Positions 53,550 to 62,402 of a stretch of DNA of 64,000 nt are shown in pieces. The translations under genes were made by a program, and so were the position numbers. Within the stretch, counting starts at the first letter, position 1. Every line of letters begins with the position of its first letter. The notes below the pieces were generated by a model. The model was not told where the DNA came from and searched no databases. It saw nothing but the letters and a program-made list of their open reading frames with translations. This DNA is from Cupriavidus sp. BIS7 (lineage in GTDB: Bacteria; Pseudomonadota; Gammaproteobacteria; Burkholderiales; Burkholderiaceae). The stretch spans positions 174,097 through 238,096 of the forward strand of contig NZ_ALOU01000009.1 in the NCBI RefSeq assembly GCF_000292345.1. The letters are read 5' to 3'.

Positions 53550-53837
53550 TCAGATGCAGCCGTGACTGGTCGCCGTCTTATAGCACTTTTTCCCGCCAGG
53601 GCCTTCTACGACACCCTTGCCGTTCATCGTCTTCGCCTCGCCTCCCTTGTTGGTCTGGGTCGTCCGCACACCATTCTGGTTTTCCTGGGATGTCCAGGCT
53701 GCGCCGGTGTTCCGGTTGTAACCTCCGGCCGTCTGCCCGTTACCGCACACGGTTTCACCACGGGCATTCTTCGTGCATTCCGCAGCAGACGCGTTCGCGG
53801 AGAGCAATACGCATACGAATATCACTAGAATCCTCAT
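53550..53837 (-). CDS. Small secreted Cys-containing protein
   Basis: A 95-residue protein with a signal peptide (RILVIFVCVLLSANASA, cut before AECTK) and a mature part with four cysteines (ECTK, VCGN, KCYK, HGCI) that could form two disulfides. The middle is rich in Gly, Asn and Thr. AGGAG precedes the ATG by eight bases. Proteins of this shape are found as hypothetical periplasmic proteins in Burkholderiales. No function is claimed and no operon partner is near. Confidence 0.75.
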   Translation of the reverse strand: MRILVIFVCVLLSANASAAECTKNARGETVCGNGQTAGGYNRNTGAAWTSQENQNGVRTTQTNKGGEAKTMNGKGVVEGPGGKKCYKTATSHGCI

Positions 53838-54059
53838 GACTTTCTCCTGCAGTTCCGGCGAGGTTCAGTCCAACGCGAATCGGATGCAAAAGAGTCTAGG
53901 TCTTTCTAGAGTGTTTTTCTTCCCCGGCTAGCACCTAGGCGCCTCGCCGGCCGCGTGCCACCGAGGGGAACGCTGCGAAGCAACGGCTTCTTACCGACGG
54001 CGTCATCGGCGAAATCACGGCAAGGCACCACAGGCTGAGTCGCTCAGCGTCGAGCAGTC

Positions 54060-55232
54060 TCAAAAAATATGACGGATGCCTGCGGCAACGCCGAGCATCG
54101 ACGTCTGTCCGGCCGCTGGCGCATAGCTGTTGTTCAGAAAAAGGCTTGCCGCAAAGCCGGACGCTGCCGATTCAAGCATCAATCCGGCGTTCCGCGCGTA
54201 AGCCGTGGACAGATAGAGGTCCGTCCTCTTGCTCAGGCTATATCTCGTCATGAAAATCAGTTGCCATGGATTCGTCACGGTAGCGTTACCGTTCAGGCTC
54301 CGAATCTTTTCGTAGTCATACTCAAGCGTCAGCTCGACGGCTGGGGTCAATTGGTAATTCGCGCCCAACCAGTAGTAGTCATCGCGCAGGACTGTTGAGC
54401 CATTCTGATCCTTGTTTTGCCCCCAGCGATACCCACCCATTACCTTGGCTTTGTCATCGAACGTATAGCTTGCAGCAACCGCTGCGCGCTTATCGGTACC
54501 ACTGCCCTGAGCGATTGACGGGTTGTACTGATCGTAAGCCACCGTGAAGCCGAACGCGCCGGGCATATAGATCAGGGCTGCACCATACCCAGTGTCATCG
54601 CGGAACCGCCCGGGCGTCTCGCCATTGCCGCCGACCATGACTTGCTGCGCAAACGGACTGGTAGGAGGCAAAGTCAGGCCGACGCCGAATGACCAATGGG
54701 CAAGCGCTGTCACTGGCCCTGCTGCGGCCGCGTACTGGACTGTATTGTTCTCCCGGAAGTTCGGACCAGCGATGACTGCGATCGGTTCATACTGAACGGC
54801 GTAGCTGGCAGGCATGAAATTGGCCAATCCCAGAAAGAGGGACGTGTACTGTCGTCCAAAGGTCAGTTGGCCGAAGCTATTGCTGCGCAGCCCGACGTAG
54901 GCCTGTCGATCAAATAGTGTGCCTGGCATTTCCAAGGCGCCGGTATCAGCCTGGAACCCGCTCTCCAGTACAAAGAGCGACTTCATCCCCCCACCCAGAT
55001 CCTCCTCTCCCCGTAGACCCCAACGTGAGCCAGCTACGCCGCCAGTGTTCATACGGACAACGCTATGTCCTTGCCCTGAGTTGTAAAGATTCGTTGGCAA
55101 CGGCACCGTGCCGACCCGATTGACATACTCGATGTTGGTGTCCACAACACCGTATAACGTAACGCTGGACTGCGCGGATGCCGGTACTGCGCCAAGCGCG
55201 AGTACTGCGGACATGACTGTACGAACTCTCAC
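54060..55232 (-). CDS. Burkholderia-type general porin (OmpC-like), aromatic operon
   Basis: A 390-residue outer-membrane porin with a signal peptide (cut after ASA), first strand SSVTLYGVVDTNI and a C-terminal Phe (GIRHIF). The start is taken as GTG 55232, because GGAG lies eight bases upstream and the in-frame TTG at 55247 overlaps that site. It lies downstream of the aromatic hydroxylase gene on the same strand with an 80-bp gap that contains a hairpin, so it may be the last gene of the meta-cleavage operon or have its own promoter. Likely entry route for an aromatic acid. Confidence 0.88.
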   Translation of the reverse strand: MRVRTVMSAVLALGAVPASAQSSVTLYGVVDTNIEYVNRVGTVPLPTNLYNSGQGHSVVRMNTGGVAGSRWGLRGEEDLGGGMKSLFVLESGFQADTGALEMPGTLFDRQAYVGLRSNSFGQLTFGRQYTSLFLGLANFMPASYAVQYEPIAVIAGPNFRENNTVQYAAAAGPVTALAHWSFGVGLTLPPTSPFAQQVMVGGNGETPGRFRDDTGYGAALIYMPGAFGFTVAYDQYNPSIAQGSGTDKRAAVAASYTFDDKAKVMGGYRWGQNKDQNGSTVLRDDYYWLGANYQLTPAVELTLEYDYEKIRSLNGNATVTNPWQLIFMTRYSLSKRTDLYLSTAYARNAGLMLESAASGFAASLFLNNSYAPAAGQTSMLGVAAGIRHIF

Positions 55233-55280
55233 TTTCTTGTCTCCCAATGTAGTAGTTGTACTGCGTTGTTTGCGTTGTTA

Positions 55281-55303
55281 GCCCGAGCGGGGCGTGCTCG
55301 GGC
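55281..55303 (-). terminator. Hairpin between the MhpA-like and porin genes
   Basis: A perfect 8-bp stem GCCCGAGC/GCTCGGGC (55281-55288 and 55296-55303) with a 7-base loop lies 10 bp after the hydroxylase stop. It has no T run, so it may be a partial terminator or an mRNA-stabilising stem. Confidence 0.5.
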
Positions 55304-55312
55304 AAGTTGATG

Positions 55313-56980
55313 TCAGCCGACGGTGCGCAAGTCTGGAGGCAAGCCTTCTGGCACGTGGCGACGCGCGCCCAGCATCGCGAGCGATTCGCTCACGACGTCG
55401 TCAAGCGCTTCGAGAGGGCCATCGTGCAGCACGGTGCGATCAGGGCGTACGACCGCGATCCAGTTGACAGGCGCGGCGCCCGGCACAAGCTGGTTCGACA
55501 TGTCTTCCCACGAATGTCCGCCCTGCCCTTCGTGCGCCTCCTGAGGCCCCACGGCTTGTCCGCAATGACGCAGCTGCACGATGTTGCCGCCGGCCTGCCG
55601 CCAGGCCGCCAGAAGCCTCCGGCTGAGCAGTGGCGTGGGATCGCAGCCGAATCCCAACAGCACCAGCCGCGCACCAAGCGCTTCGTCGCTCGGCATGATG
55701 GGCGCGCCCGGGCCGCGGCGCACCAGCCCTTGCGGCAGCAGACCGCCGCGCACCAGTTTCGCGCGCGTCTTGCCTTGCTGGAAAAGGCCGTGCTTGAACC
55801 GCGCGGGCGGCTTGATCTTCAGGTCCTCGAAGAAGGCCCGTGCCCATGGCATGCGCTGCATCAGCGTCATCGCGCCATGGACACCAAGCGCAGTCAGCCG
55901 ATTCTGCGGCATCACCAGCTTCCCCATCATCAGCGCGAGGTTGATGATTGAGCGGGCATGCGGACGCCGCTCGGCGTCGTAGCTGTCGAGAATGTTGGGC
56001 GTCGCCCTTTCCTGCACGACCCAGGTAAGTTTCCAGCACAGGTTTGCCACGTCGCGCAATCCGGCGACGAGTCCTTGCCCAACAAAGGGCGGCGTGATAT
56101 GCGCAGCGTCGCCCACCAGGAAGGCACGTCCCTTGGAGAAGCGATCGACGATGCGTGCGTGGAAGCGGTAGACAGCCGTGCGTTCTATTGTGATGTCTTC
56201 CGGCTTGCACCACGGTGCGAGCAACTCACGGATCTTTTCCGGCGTTTCCATCTGCTCTCGCGTCTCGCCGGGCTGAAGCATGAATTCCCACCGTTGCCTG
56301 CCACCGGGAGCGACCATGTGCGGCGAGGGCCGGCGCGGGTCGCAATGAAATTCGATATGGTCAATCGGGTTCGGCACATTCAGGGCATCGATGATCAGCC
56401 AGTCCTGCGTGAAGGTCTTGCCCTCGAAGCCAAGACCTGCATGGCGTCGCACAAAGGAGTTGGAGCCGTCCGCACCGACGATGTAGCGAGCACGTACGCT
56501 GGCCGTATCACCACTGGCGAGGCGTATGGTGGCGCTCACCGCTTCCCCGTCGTCGTCAAAGCCGGTCAGCTCGGCGCCGAGCGCGAGGCTCACACAGGGA
56601 TAGCGGCTCAGTCTCTCCCGCAAGGCGCGCTCGAGGTCGGGCTGGTAGAACGTGACCAGGCGCGGGTGGCCGTCGAGAGTGCCGGCCGTGTTGGCACGCG
56701 CATATTTGCCAAATAACGGCGAATGCATCTGCACTTTGGCAATGGCCAGCGTTTCAAATGCACCTTCCTCGAGCCCCGCCATCTGCAGAATGCGCAACGC
56801 TTCGTTATCGAGCGCGATGGCACGGGGCGCCATGAAGATTTCCGCAGCTTTGTCGATGGCCAGGGTGCGGATGCCATAGCGTCCCAGCAGATTGGCTGCA
56901 GTGGCCCCAACCGGACCCAGGCCAACCAGCAGGACGTCGACCTGTTCGGGTAATGTTGTGTTCATCAATGTGCTATTCAT
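55313..56980 (-). CDS. MhpA-like FAD-dependent aromatic hydroxylase
   Basis: A 555-residue class A flavoprotein monooxygenase related to 3-(3-hydroxyphenyl)propionate hydroxylase. It has GLGPVGATAANLLG (about 20-33), YIVGADGSNSFVRRH, and GDAAHITPPFVGQGLVAGLRD. It would add an ortho hydroxyl to a phenolic ring with NADH and O2, making a catechol for the extradiol dioxygenase encoded upstream. GGAGG nine bases before the ATG sets the start. It is the fifth gene of the operon. The side chain of the substrate is unknown. Confidence 0.9.
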   Translation of the reverse strand: MNSTLMNTTLPEQVDVLLVGLGPVGATAANLLGRYGIRTLAIDKAAEIFMAPRAIALDNEALRILQMAGLEEGAFETLAIAKVQMHSPLFGKYARANTAGTLDGHPRLVTFYQPDLERALRERLSRYPCVSLALGAELTGFDDDGEAVSATIRLASGDTASVRARYIVGADGSNSFVRRHAGLGFEGKTFTQDWLIIDALNVPNPIDHIEFHCDPRRPSPHMVAPGGRQRWEFMLQPGETREQMETPEKIRELLAPWCKPEDITIERTAVYRFHARIVDRFSKGRAFLVGDAAHITPPFVGQGLVAGLRDVANLCWKLTWVVQERATPNILDSYDAERRPHARSIINLALMMGKLVMPQNRLTALGVHGAMTLMQRMPWARAFFEDLKIKPPARFKHGLFQQGKTRAKLVRGGLLPQGLVRRGPGAPIMPSDEALGARLVLLGFGCDPTPLLSRRLLAAWRQAGGNIVQLRHCGQAVGPQEAHEGQGGHSWEDMSNQLVPGAAPVNWIAVVRPDRTVLHDGPLEALDDVVSESLAMLGARRHVPEGLPPDLRTVG

Positions 56981-57013
56981 GAGCGTGTTCCTCCACCGGA
57001 GGGGCGCGGCGCT

Positions 57014-58942
57014 TTATGCCGGGCGGCTGAAGTCGAGGGGGAACGGGAACCGTCCAAGCAGGTCTTGCACGCGCGCCTCCTCCACAGCGGCGCACTGGAC
57101 GAAGGCGACGGTCCCGCGCTGGAGATCCGGCCCTACACGCACGCGGGCGGCAATGCCGGCCTGGGTGAGGAGCTCGCGAAATACTTGCTCGGCCGCGCGC
57201 ATGCGCAACTCCGCCCGGGCCACCTTACCGATGGGGGTCAGCGGCATCTCTTTAAGGATGTCGATACGCACCGGCATGGCTGCGCGTTCCGGCATAAGAT
57301 TGCGCGTCGCCACCAGCAGTTCGGCAGCGGCGAGGGTGCATCCCGGCTTCAGCGTGACGTAAGCGACGGGCAATTCCCCCGTGTGCGCGTCAGGCTGGCC
57401 GACAGCAGCGGCCATCGCCACGTCCGGATGCTGCAGCAGCGCGTCCTCGATCATTGCCGGATCGATGTTGTGGCCGCCCCGGATAATCAGCTCCTTGGCA
57501 CGGCCGGTCAGATGCAGGTAGCCGTCCGAATCGAGGTGACCCAGGTCACCGGTATTGAGCCATCCCGGATTGAGCCAGATTGCGTGATTGTCCGACTCGC
57601 GCAGGTAGCCGGGAAACACGTTGGGGCCGTGGATGCCGACGACGCCGTTTTCGCCCGGCGCGCACTGCTCCGTTGCATGGCCCGTGCCGTCGACCTTCCA
57701 GATGCCGATCGCCTGGTGGGGCAGGCGCAAGCCGACCGTGCCGAGGCGGCGTTCTCCCATTGGGGGATTGAGCGTCGAGACGCACGCGCCTTCGGTGAGC
57801 CCGTAGCCCTCGTACAGCGGGATGCCGGCGGCGGCTTCGAAGCGCCGCGCGACCTCTGCCGGCAGCGGTGCGGCGCCACAGAAGGCGAAGCGCAGCGAGC
57901 CAATGTCAGCGCCATCACGCGGCAGATCGGCCAGTGCGGCATAGATGGTCGGCACGCCGCTGAAGCTGGTGGCGCGGAACCGTTCGACCAGCTTCCAAAA
58001 GTTCGGCATCACGCCCGGGCCGCGATAGCCTGCGGGCGTGAGCATTACGACCTCCGAGCCGCCCCAGAACGCTGCCAGGCCGGTGACCATCGCGCCGTTC
58101 ACATGGAACAGCGGCAGCCCGCACAGGATCGTGTTGGACGACGGCATCATCGCATCGAGCATCGTCGCGACGAAGGCTTCATTGAGATGCGAGTGCGTTG
58201 CGACTTTCGGCAGACCGGTAGTGCCGCCGGTGTGGAAGTAGGAACAGATGTCGGTCGCTACGATGCGGCGCTGCGAAACCAGCGTGTCCGATGGCTCCCC
58301 CGCCAGCGCGTGATCGAAATCGACGATTTTCACCTCAGGGCGGCGTGGCCTTGGAGCGGCGTCAAAGATTGCATCAAGTCGCGCGCGCTCCGCAGATGGA
58401 AGATACGGCGCGACACTGACAACGAACAGTGTCCGCACTGACGGGCAGCGGTCGGCCACTGCGACGGCCTTGTCCCAGAGCGCGCTGTCCGCCGCAGGAG
58501 CGCAGGCGACTAGCGCCTGCGCGCCGGTCTCGTCGACGATGGCAGCGATATGGTCCACCTCCAGCATCGGATTGATTGGGCTGGCGATGCCCGCTGCCTG
58601 CGCACCGAGCAAGGCGTAATGAGTTTGTGGCAGATTCGGCAGCAGCAGTGTCACCGCCGCGCCGGCGGTGACGCCGACGCGATGAAAAGCGTTGGCCGCC
58701 TGCGTCACGCGCGCCTTGAGGGTCGCGTAGTCAACCGCGAACGCAGGCGCGTCCGCATCCCCGGTCATGATGAAGCGCAGCGCGGTCCTATCCGGATGCC
58801 GGTCGCAGGCACGGCACAGCAGTTCGTAAGTATTCTGGACGGGCAGCTTGTCCTGCCATGGCGTGCGTTCGAAGGCATCGATGTCGGCCTGGGTCTGGAT
58901 GGCCCCGGAACATGTCCCTGGGCTGTAGGTCGAATCGGGCAT
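57014..58942 (-). CDS. Acyl-CoA synthetase (AMP-forming), long form
   Basis: A 642-residue ANL-family ligase. The P-loop is FHTGGTTGLPKV, the AMP region is YEGYGLTEGA, and the hinge is TGDLGHLDSDGYLHLTGRAKELIIRGGHNI, with GKVARAEL at the C-terminal Lys. The chain continues about 60 residues past the usual end. GGAG six bases before the ATG at 58942 sets the start. It would activate an aromatic side-chain acid or a ring-cleavage product to its CoA ester, which links this meta-cleavage operon to beta-oxidation. Confidence 0.88.
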   Translation of the reverse strand: MPDSTYSPGTCSGAIQTQADIDAFERTPWQDKLPVQNTYELLCRACDRHPDRTALRFIMTGDADAPAFAVDYATLKARVTQAANAFHRVGVTAGAAVTLLLPNLPQTHYALLGAQAAGIASPINPMLEVDHIAAIVDETGAQALVACAPAADSALWDKAVAVADRCPSVRTLFVVSVAPYLPSAERARLDAIFDAAPRPRRPEVKIVDFDHALAGEPSDTLVSQRRIVATDICSYFHTGGTTGLPKVATHSHLNEAFVATMLDAMMPSSNTILCGLPLFHVNGAMVTGLAAFWGGSEVVMLTPAGYRGPGVMPNFWKLVERFRATSFSGVPTIYAALADLPRDGADIGSLRFAFCGAAPLPAEVARRFEAAAGIPLYEGYGLTEGACVSTLNPPMGERRLGTVGLRLPHQAIGIWKVDGTGHATEQCAPGENGVVGIHGPNVFPGYLRESDNHAIWLNPGWLNTGDLGHLDSDGYLHLTGRAKELIIRGGHNIDPAMIEDALLQHPDVAMAAAVGQPDAHTGELPVAYVTLKPGCTLAAAELLVATRNLMPERAAMPVRIDILKEMPLTPIGKVARAELRMRAAEQVFRELLTQAGIAARVRVGPDLQRGTVAFVQCAAVEEARVQDLLGRFPFPLDFSRPA

Positions 58943-58973
58943 GCTTGTCTCCATGTGTGGTCTTGTTTTCTTG

Positions 58974-59996
58974 TCAAAGTTGTCCGGGGAGCAGGACGGC
59001 CCGACCGAGCCGCCGCTCTTTGACGTGCAGGTACGCTTGTTCGGCCTGTGCAAGCGCAAAGGTCTTCACCGAGGGCGGCGTCAGCGCGGCAGCGCAGTGG
59101 GGCAGCGACCGCAAGGCCGACGTATTCGGGCGGAATACCGTCCACCCATAGCGCGCACTTTTTGGCTTCACGCGGCGTTGGTCACGCTTGTCAATCAGCG
59201 TGGCCACGCCTCCCGCCAGCAGGCCCAGTCGATCGAAATTGCTGAGCAGCGGATGGACCGTGGTTGCGTGGCCGACTGCGTCATGCGCGAGCACCCGCAG
59301 CAGGCTCGCTTCATCCTCCCAACTGGCGAAATTCAAGGTGGCGGCGAAATGCCGCGGCAGAGTCGCCAGTGATTGACGGTGTCGATCGACTAACTCCGCG
59401 GCCCCTCCGGCGCGACAAGCCTCAAGTCCTTGGCGTCCGCCAATGGCAGTAACTATCGCGCCCAACCCGTGCAGCAAACGGACTGCAACTTGGCCCAAGC
59501 CTCCGGTCGCACCGTGTACGAGCACGTGGCGTCCTTTTACCGTCTCACGGGAGATCCCGGCATCGGCGAACGCGCGTATCACGGTCAGGAAGTTGTATGG
59601 CAGCGTCGCCAAGGCTGCTGCCGGGACGTCCGGCGGGCTAAGGCAGACATGCTCCGCGCGCACCGTTACATGCGTGGCGTGCGTACCTGCGTTAGACGGT
59701 GGCTTGGCGCCGAACACTGCATCGCCTTCGCGCAGCCCAGTCACGCCCCGACCTACCGCGCATACGGTCCCGGCAAAATCGTTGCCAAGCACAAGCGGCA
59801 TGCGCGCCGCCCCCAATAGCTTGAAGAGCGTTCTACCGTAGCCGTCGCGGCGGCGCACGTCGATGGGATTGACCGCTGCAGCCTCCACTCGTACCACGAT
59901 CTCGCCGGAAGCAGGCACAGGGCACGGTACCGGGCGCAGCCACAGCGCAAAGGCATCGCCGAAGCCATTGATGGTGGTAAGAATGGCGGTACTCAT
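58974..59996 (-). CDS. MDR-family (quinone-oxidoreductase-like) dehydrogenase
   Basis: A 340-residue medium-chain dehydrogenase/reductase of the quinone-reductase-like, zinc-free type. It shows NPIDVRRRDGYG, GNDFAGTVCAVG, and the NADP motif HGATGGLGQVAVRLL. It lacks the zinc-ligand Cys cluster. Its start overlaps the FAH gene stop (ATGA). It may reduce a double bond or a quinone in the pathway; the exact step is not known. Confidence 0.87.
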   Translation of the reverse strand: MSTAILTTINGFGDAFALWLRPVPCPVPASGEIVVRVEAAAVNPIDVRRRDGYGRTLFKLLGAARMPLVLGNDFAGTVCAVGRGVTGLREGDAVFGAKPPSNAGTHATHVTVRAEHVCLSPPDVPAAALATLPYNFLTVIRAFADAGISRETVKGRHVLVHGATGGLGQVAVRLLHGLGAIVTAIGGRQGLEACRAGGAAELVDRHRQSLATLPRHFAATLNFASWEDEASLLRVLAHDAVGHATTVHPLLSNFDRLGLLAGGVATLIDKRDQRRVKPKSARYGWTVFRPNTSALRSLPHCAAALTPPSVKTFALAQAEQAYLHVKERRLGRAVLLPGQL

Positions 59997-60949
59997 GCGG
60001 CCACCACCTGGTTGCGCTGCTCGCCGAGGTCAATGGCGCAGTCATCGGTCCGGATTGACGCTGTCACGATGTCGCCCGGCTGCAGGTAAGTCGGGTTCGA
60101 CAAACCTTTCTTGATGAAGGCACGCCATTTCGCGGCCTCGGACAGCACATGCCGAGACACCCACATCGCCAGCTTGCCCGGCGCCCGAGCGGCGCAGCCG
60201 GCCGGTGTGCCGGTGGCAATCAGGTCGCCGGGTTGGAGGTCGTGCAGGACGGACAGTTCTGTGAGCGTCTGGTGTGGCTTGAATATCATGTCACCGCAAT
60301 AGGCTTCCTGACGGGGCTGCCCGTTGACATGCAGTCGCATATGGAGCTCGGGCCATCGCCGCCATTCTTCGGCGTCCAGCAGCACCAGGTAAGGGCCCAC
60401 CGGGCCAAAGCTGCGGTAGCTCTTGCCCTTGTAGAACTGCGCCTGCGGCAGCTGGATGTCGCGCGCGGAAATGTCGTTGACAATGGTTACGCCGGCGAGG
60501 AACTCGTGCAGTTGGTCCGGCGCGACGCTGACCGCAGCGGTCAGCGGCTTGCGCATCACGAGGCCCAGTTCGATTTCATAGTCGAGCAGGCGCACATGCG
60601 CTGGCCGCACCACGTCGGCGTCGGCGGGCGCAAGGCAGGACGGAGCTTTGGTAAACAGCGTGTTGAAGCCGATCTTGTCCGGGTCCATGCCGGACTCGCG
60701 CACATGGCTGGCGTAGTTGATGCCCTGACACAGGAACTGGCGATCGGGAGTGATCGTTGGCAAAAGGCTGACACCATCGAGCGGCAGCGTGGCTTGATCG
60801 GCTGTGCTGCGCCACGCGGCATCGAAGCCGTTCGCAACGAAGTCGGCGGTGCTGGCGCCGCCGCAGGACAGGGGCGCGATGCGACGGTCGTGGACCACGC
60901 CCCAGCGGGCCTCGCCACCGTGAAAATATCGGACGACCTTGACGGCCAT
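59993..60949 (-). CDS. Fumarylacetoacetate hydrolase (FAH)-family protein
   Basis: A 318-residue FAH-family enzyme. Metal-site segments are LLDYEIELGLVM (Glu pair) and VTIVNDISARDIQ; FKSYRSFGPVGP-like sequence (KGKSYRSFGPVGP) and TPAGCA follow. In meta-cleavage pathways such enzymes hydrolyse or decarboxylate the ring-cleavage product, for example 2-oxopent-4-enoate hydratase-like or acylpyruvate hydrolase steps. AAGGAG precedes the ATG. It follows the extradiol gene by 47 bp, as expected for the next step. Confidence 0.9.
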   Translation of the reverse strand: MAVKVVRYFHGGEARWGVVHDRRIAPLSCGGASTADFVANGFDAAWRSTADQATLPLDGVSLLPTITPDRQFLCQGINYASHVRESGMDPDKIGFNTLFTKAPSCLAPADADVVRPAHVRLLDYEIELGLVMRKPLTAAVSVAPDQLHEFLAGVTIVNDISARDIQLPQAQFYKGKSYRSFGPVGPYLVLLDAEEWRRWPELHMRLHVNGQPRQEAYCGDMIFKPHQTLTELSVLHDLQPGDLIATGTPAGCAARAPGKLAMWVSRHVLSEAAKWRAFIKKGLSNPTYLQPGDIVTASIRTDDCAIDLGEQRNQVVAA

Positions 60950-60996
60950 TTGCTCTCCTTGAGATGTGGAATTCGTAGGGGGATAGGAGCCCAGGC

Positions 60997-62139
60997 TTAG
61001 AGCCAGGGACGCGCCTGGGTCATCGCACGTCCGAGCAGCTTTAGCCGCGCAGCGGACAGCAGGCCGCGGCGTAGCAGCCGAACGACCCGAAACACCGTGG
61101 CGAGATCGCGCTTGACACCCATGCTGGCGGGCACATCGTCACCCCATGCCCAGATCCCGGACATTTCCAGAGGCACGTAGTGGGTTTCATGGTCGGCGGT
61201 GAACACATCGCCGTCGGTGTAGTGCTCGAACTCCATGCCGTCGGGATCGAACCAGTAATCGAACAGCTGGCTGCCGAGCACATGGCGGCCAATGCCCCAC
61301 ATATGGCGGTGGCCATTCGCGCGCATTACGTTCTGGCCCTGACCGAGCGCATCGAGGTCGAGGACTTCGTATGCGCTGTGCTCGTACTTCTCCTCGATGC
61401 CACCGGCGAGAACAAATGCGTGATGGTCCGAAGGCGTGCTGCCTAGGTCCAGGCGGAAGAAGCAGAGATTTGGGGATCCGTCTTCCAGATACTGAACATC
61501 GGTCGGGATCAAGCCGAGATGGCGCATATACCAGCGCGCCATGCGAGGAAAGTCGATGGTCTGGAGTACCACGTGGCCGAGCTTGACCACGGCGGCGGGC
61601 TCCAGCGGAGGTCGAACGGTTGCGTTCACGCGCCGAAGCTTGCCCGGGCCGTTGGTGAGCGCATGCAACGGTTCCCGCAACGGCTGCGGGTCGACCGGCT
61701 GCTGACCGGTCACCAACCATAGAAGGTTCCCGGCTGGGTCGATCAGTTCGACGCCGGCTCCACCGCCTGGAATCGAGTCCGGCGGCAGTCGACGCGCGTT
61801 GCCCGTAGCCTCAAGGCGGGCCAGATCATTCTCGCTGCTCACTGTAAAGGCTGCGCCAAGATAGCGCGGACGCCGGCCTTGCCGCACCATTAGCAAGCAG
61901 GGCTGGGCGCCGGCGCCGCGCATGAGCAGTTGACTGTCGGTGCGCGACACGCAGCGCATACCGAAATCCGTCAGGAACGTCTCTGTTGCGCACAGGTCGC
62001 GCTTCTCGAACATCAGAAAGGCAAGCGCCTGGGCCTTAACCAAGGCCTCTGGTCGTTCGAGCTTTTGAACGAAGGCAGGCAGCGCGCTTTCGGGGAAAGC
62101 CGGTGGTGTGCGTAGCACGCTGCGGGGCTGGCGGGTCAT
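60997..62139 (-). CDS. Type I extradiol ring-cleavage dioxygenase-like protein (VOC superfamily)
   Basis: A 380-residue two-domain VOC protein. The iron ligands of the second domain appear as His189 (LGHVVLQT), His239/240 (SDHHAFVL) and Glu305 (DPDGMEFEHYTDG), the layout of catechol 2,3-dioxygenases. It would cleave a catechol next to one hydroxyl to a 2-hydroxymuconic-type product. AGGAGACGCC before the ATG at 62139 is the ribosome site. An 80-residue C-terminal part past Glu305 is longer than in XylE-like enzymes. First gene of the operon, behind a TGATGATCATCA palindrome. Confidence 0.87.
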   Translation of the reverse strand: MTRQPRSVLRTPPAFPESALPAFVQKLERPEALVKAQALAFLMFEKRDLCATETFLTDFGMRCVSRTDSQLLMRGAGAQPCLLMVRQGRRPRYLGAAFTVSSENDLARLEATGNARRLPPDSIPGGGAGVELIDPAGNLLWLVTGQQPVDPQPLREPLHALTNGPGKLRRVNATVRPPLEPAAVVKLGHVVLQTIDFPRMARWYMRHLGLIPTDVQYLEDGSPNLCFFRLDLGSTPSDHHAFVLAGGIEEKYEHSAYEVLDLDALGQGQNVMRANGHRHMWGIGRHVLGSQLFDYWFDPDGMEFEHYTDGDVFTADHETHYVPLEMSGIWAWGDDVPASMGVKRDLATVFRVVRLLRRGLLSAARLKLLGRAMTQARPWL

Positions 62140-62197
62140 GGCGTCTCCTGGAATTAGCCGGGCGTCGCCAGATATGGCGCCCGACATTTTTGTGACG

Positions 62198-62209
62198 TGA
62201 TGATCATCA
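62198..62209. promoter_or_regulatory. 12-bp palindrome TGATGATCATCA upstream of the extradiol operon
   Basis: A perfect palindrome centred 64 bp upstream of the extradiol gene, flanked by GACG and TGACGTC. The same 12-mer is at 27888-27899 upstream of the porin gene. Probable operator, with the regulator outside this window. Confidence 0.55.
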
Positions 62210-62345
62210 TGACGTCGCATTCAATATGAAATGAACAAACGGAATACTGTCGACGTCGCCTTGCGGCAAAGGCTTCGCCGTTTCATTGGCTTCATAGTAG
62301 TTTATTTGTCAGGATGACGTATATGTCGTTAACACCTAGGGGCGC

Positions 62346-62371
62346 AAAAAAAGCGGGCTTGTCGCCCGCTT
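62346..62371 (-). terminator. Rho-independent terminator after pqiC
   Basis: A perfect 8-bp stem AAGCGGGC/GCCCGCTT (62351-62358 and 62364-62371) with a 5-base loop is followed on the minus strand by a seven-T run. Confidence 0.88.
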
Positions 62372-62402
62372 CGTCGTGCACAATGTGCGAGGTGTTTCAC
62401 GT

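Noticed and set aside
57065..58441. 458-codon plus-strand open frame
   Set aside because: It is antisense to the acyl-CoA synthetase, has no family pattern and arises from GC-rich codon bias.
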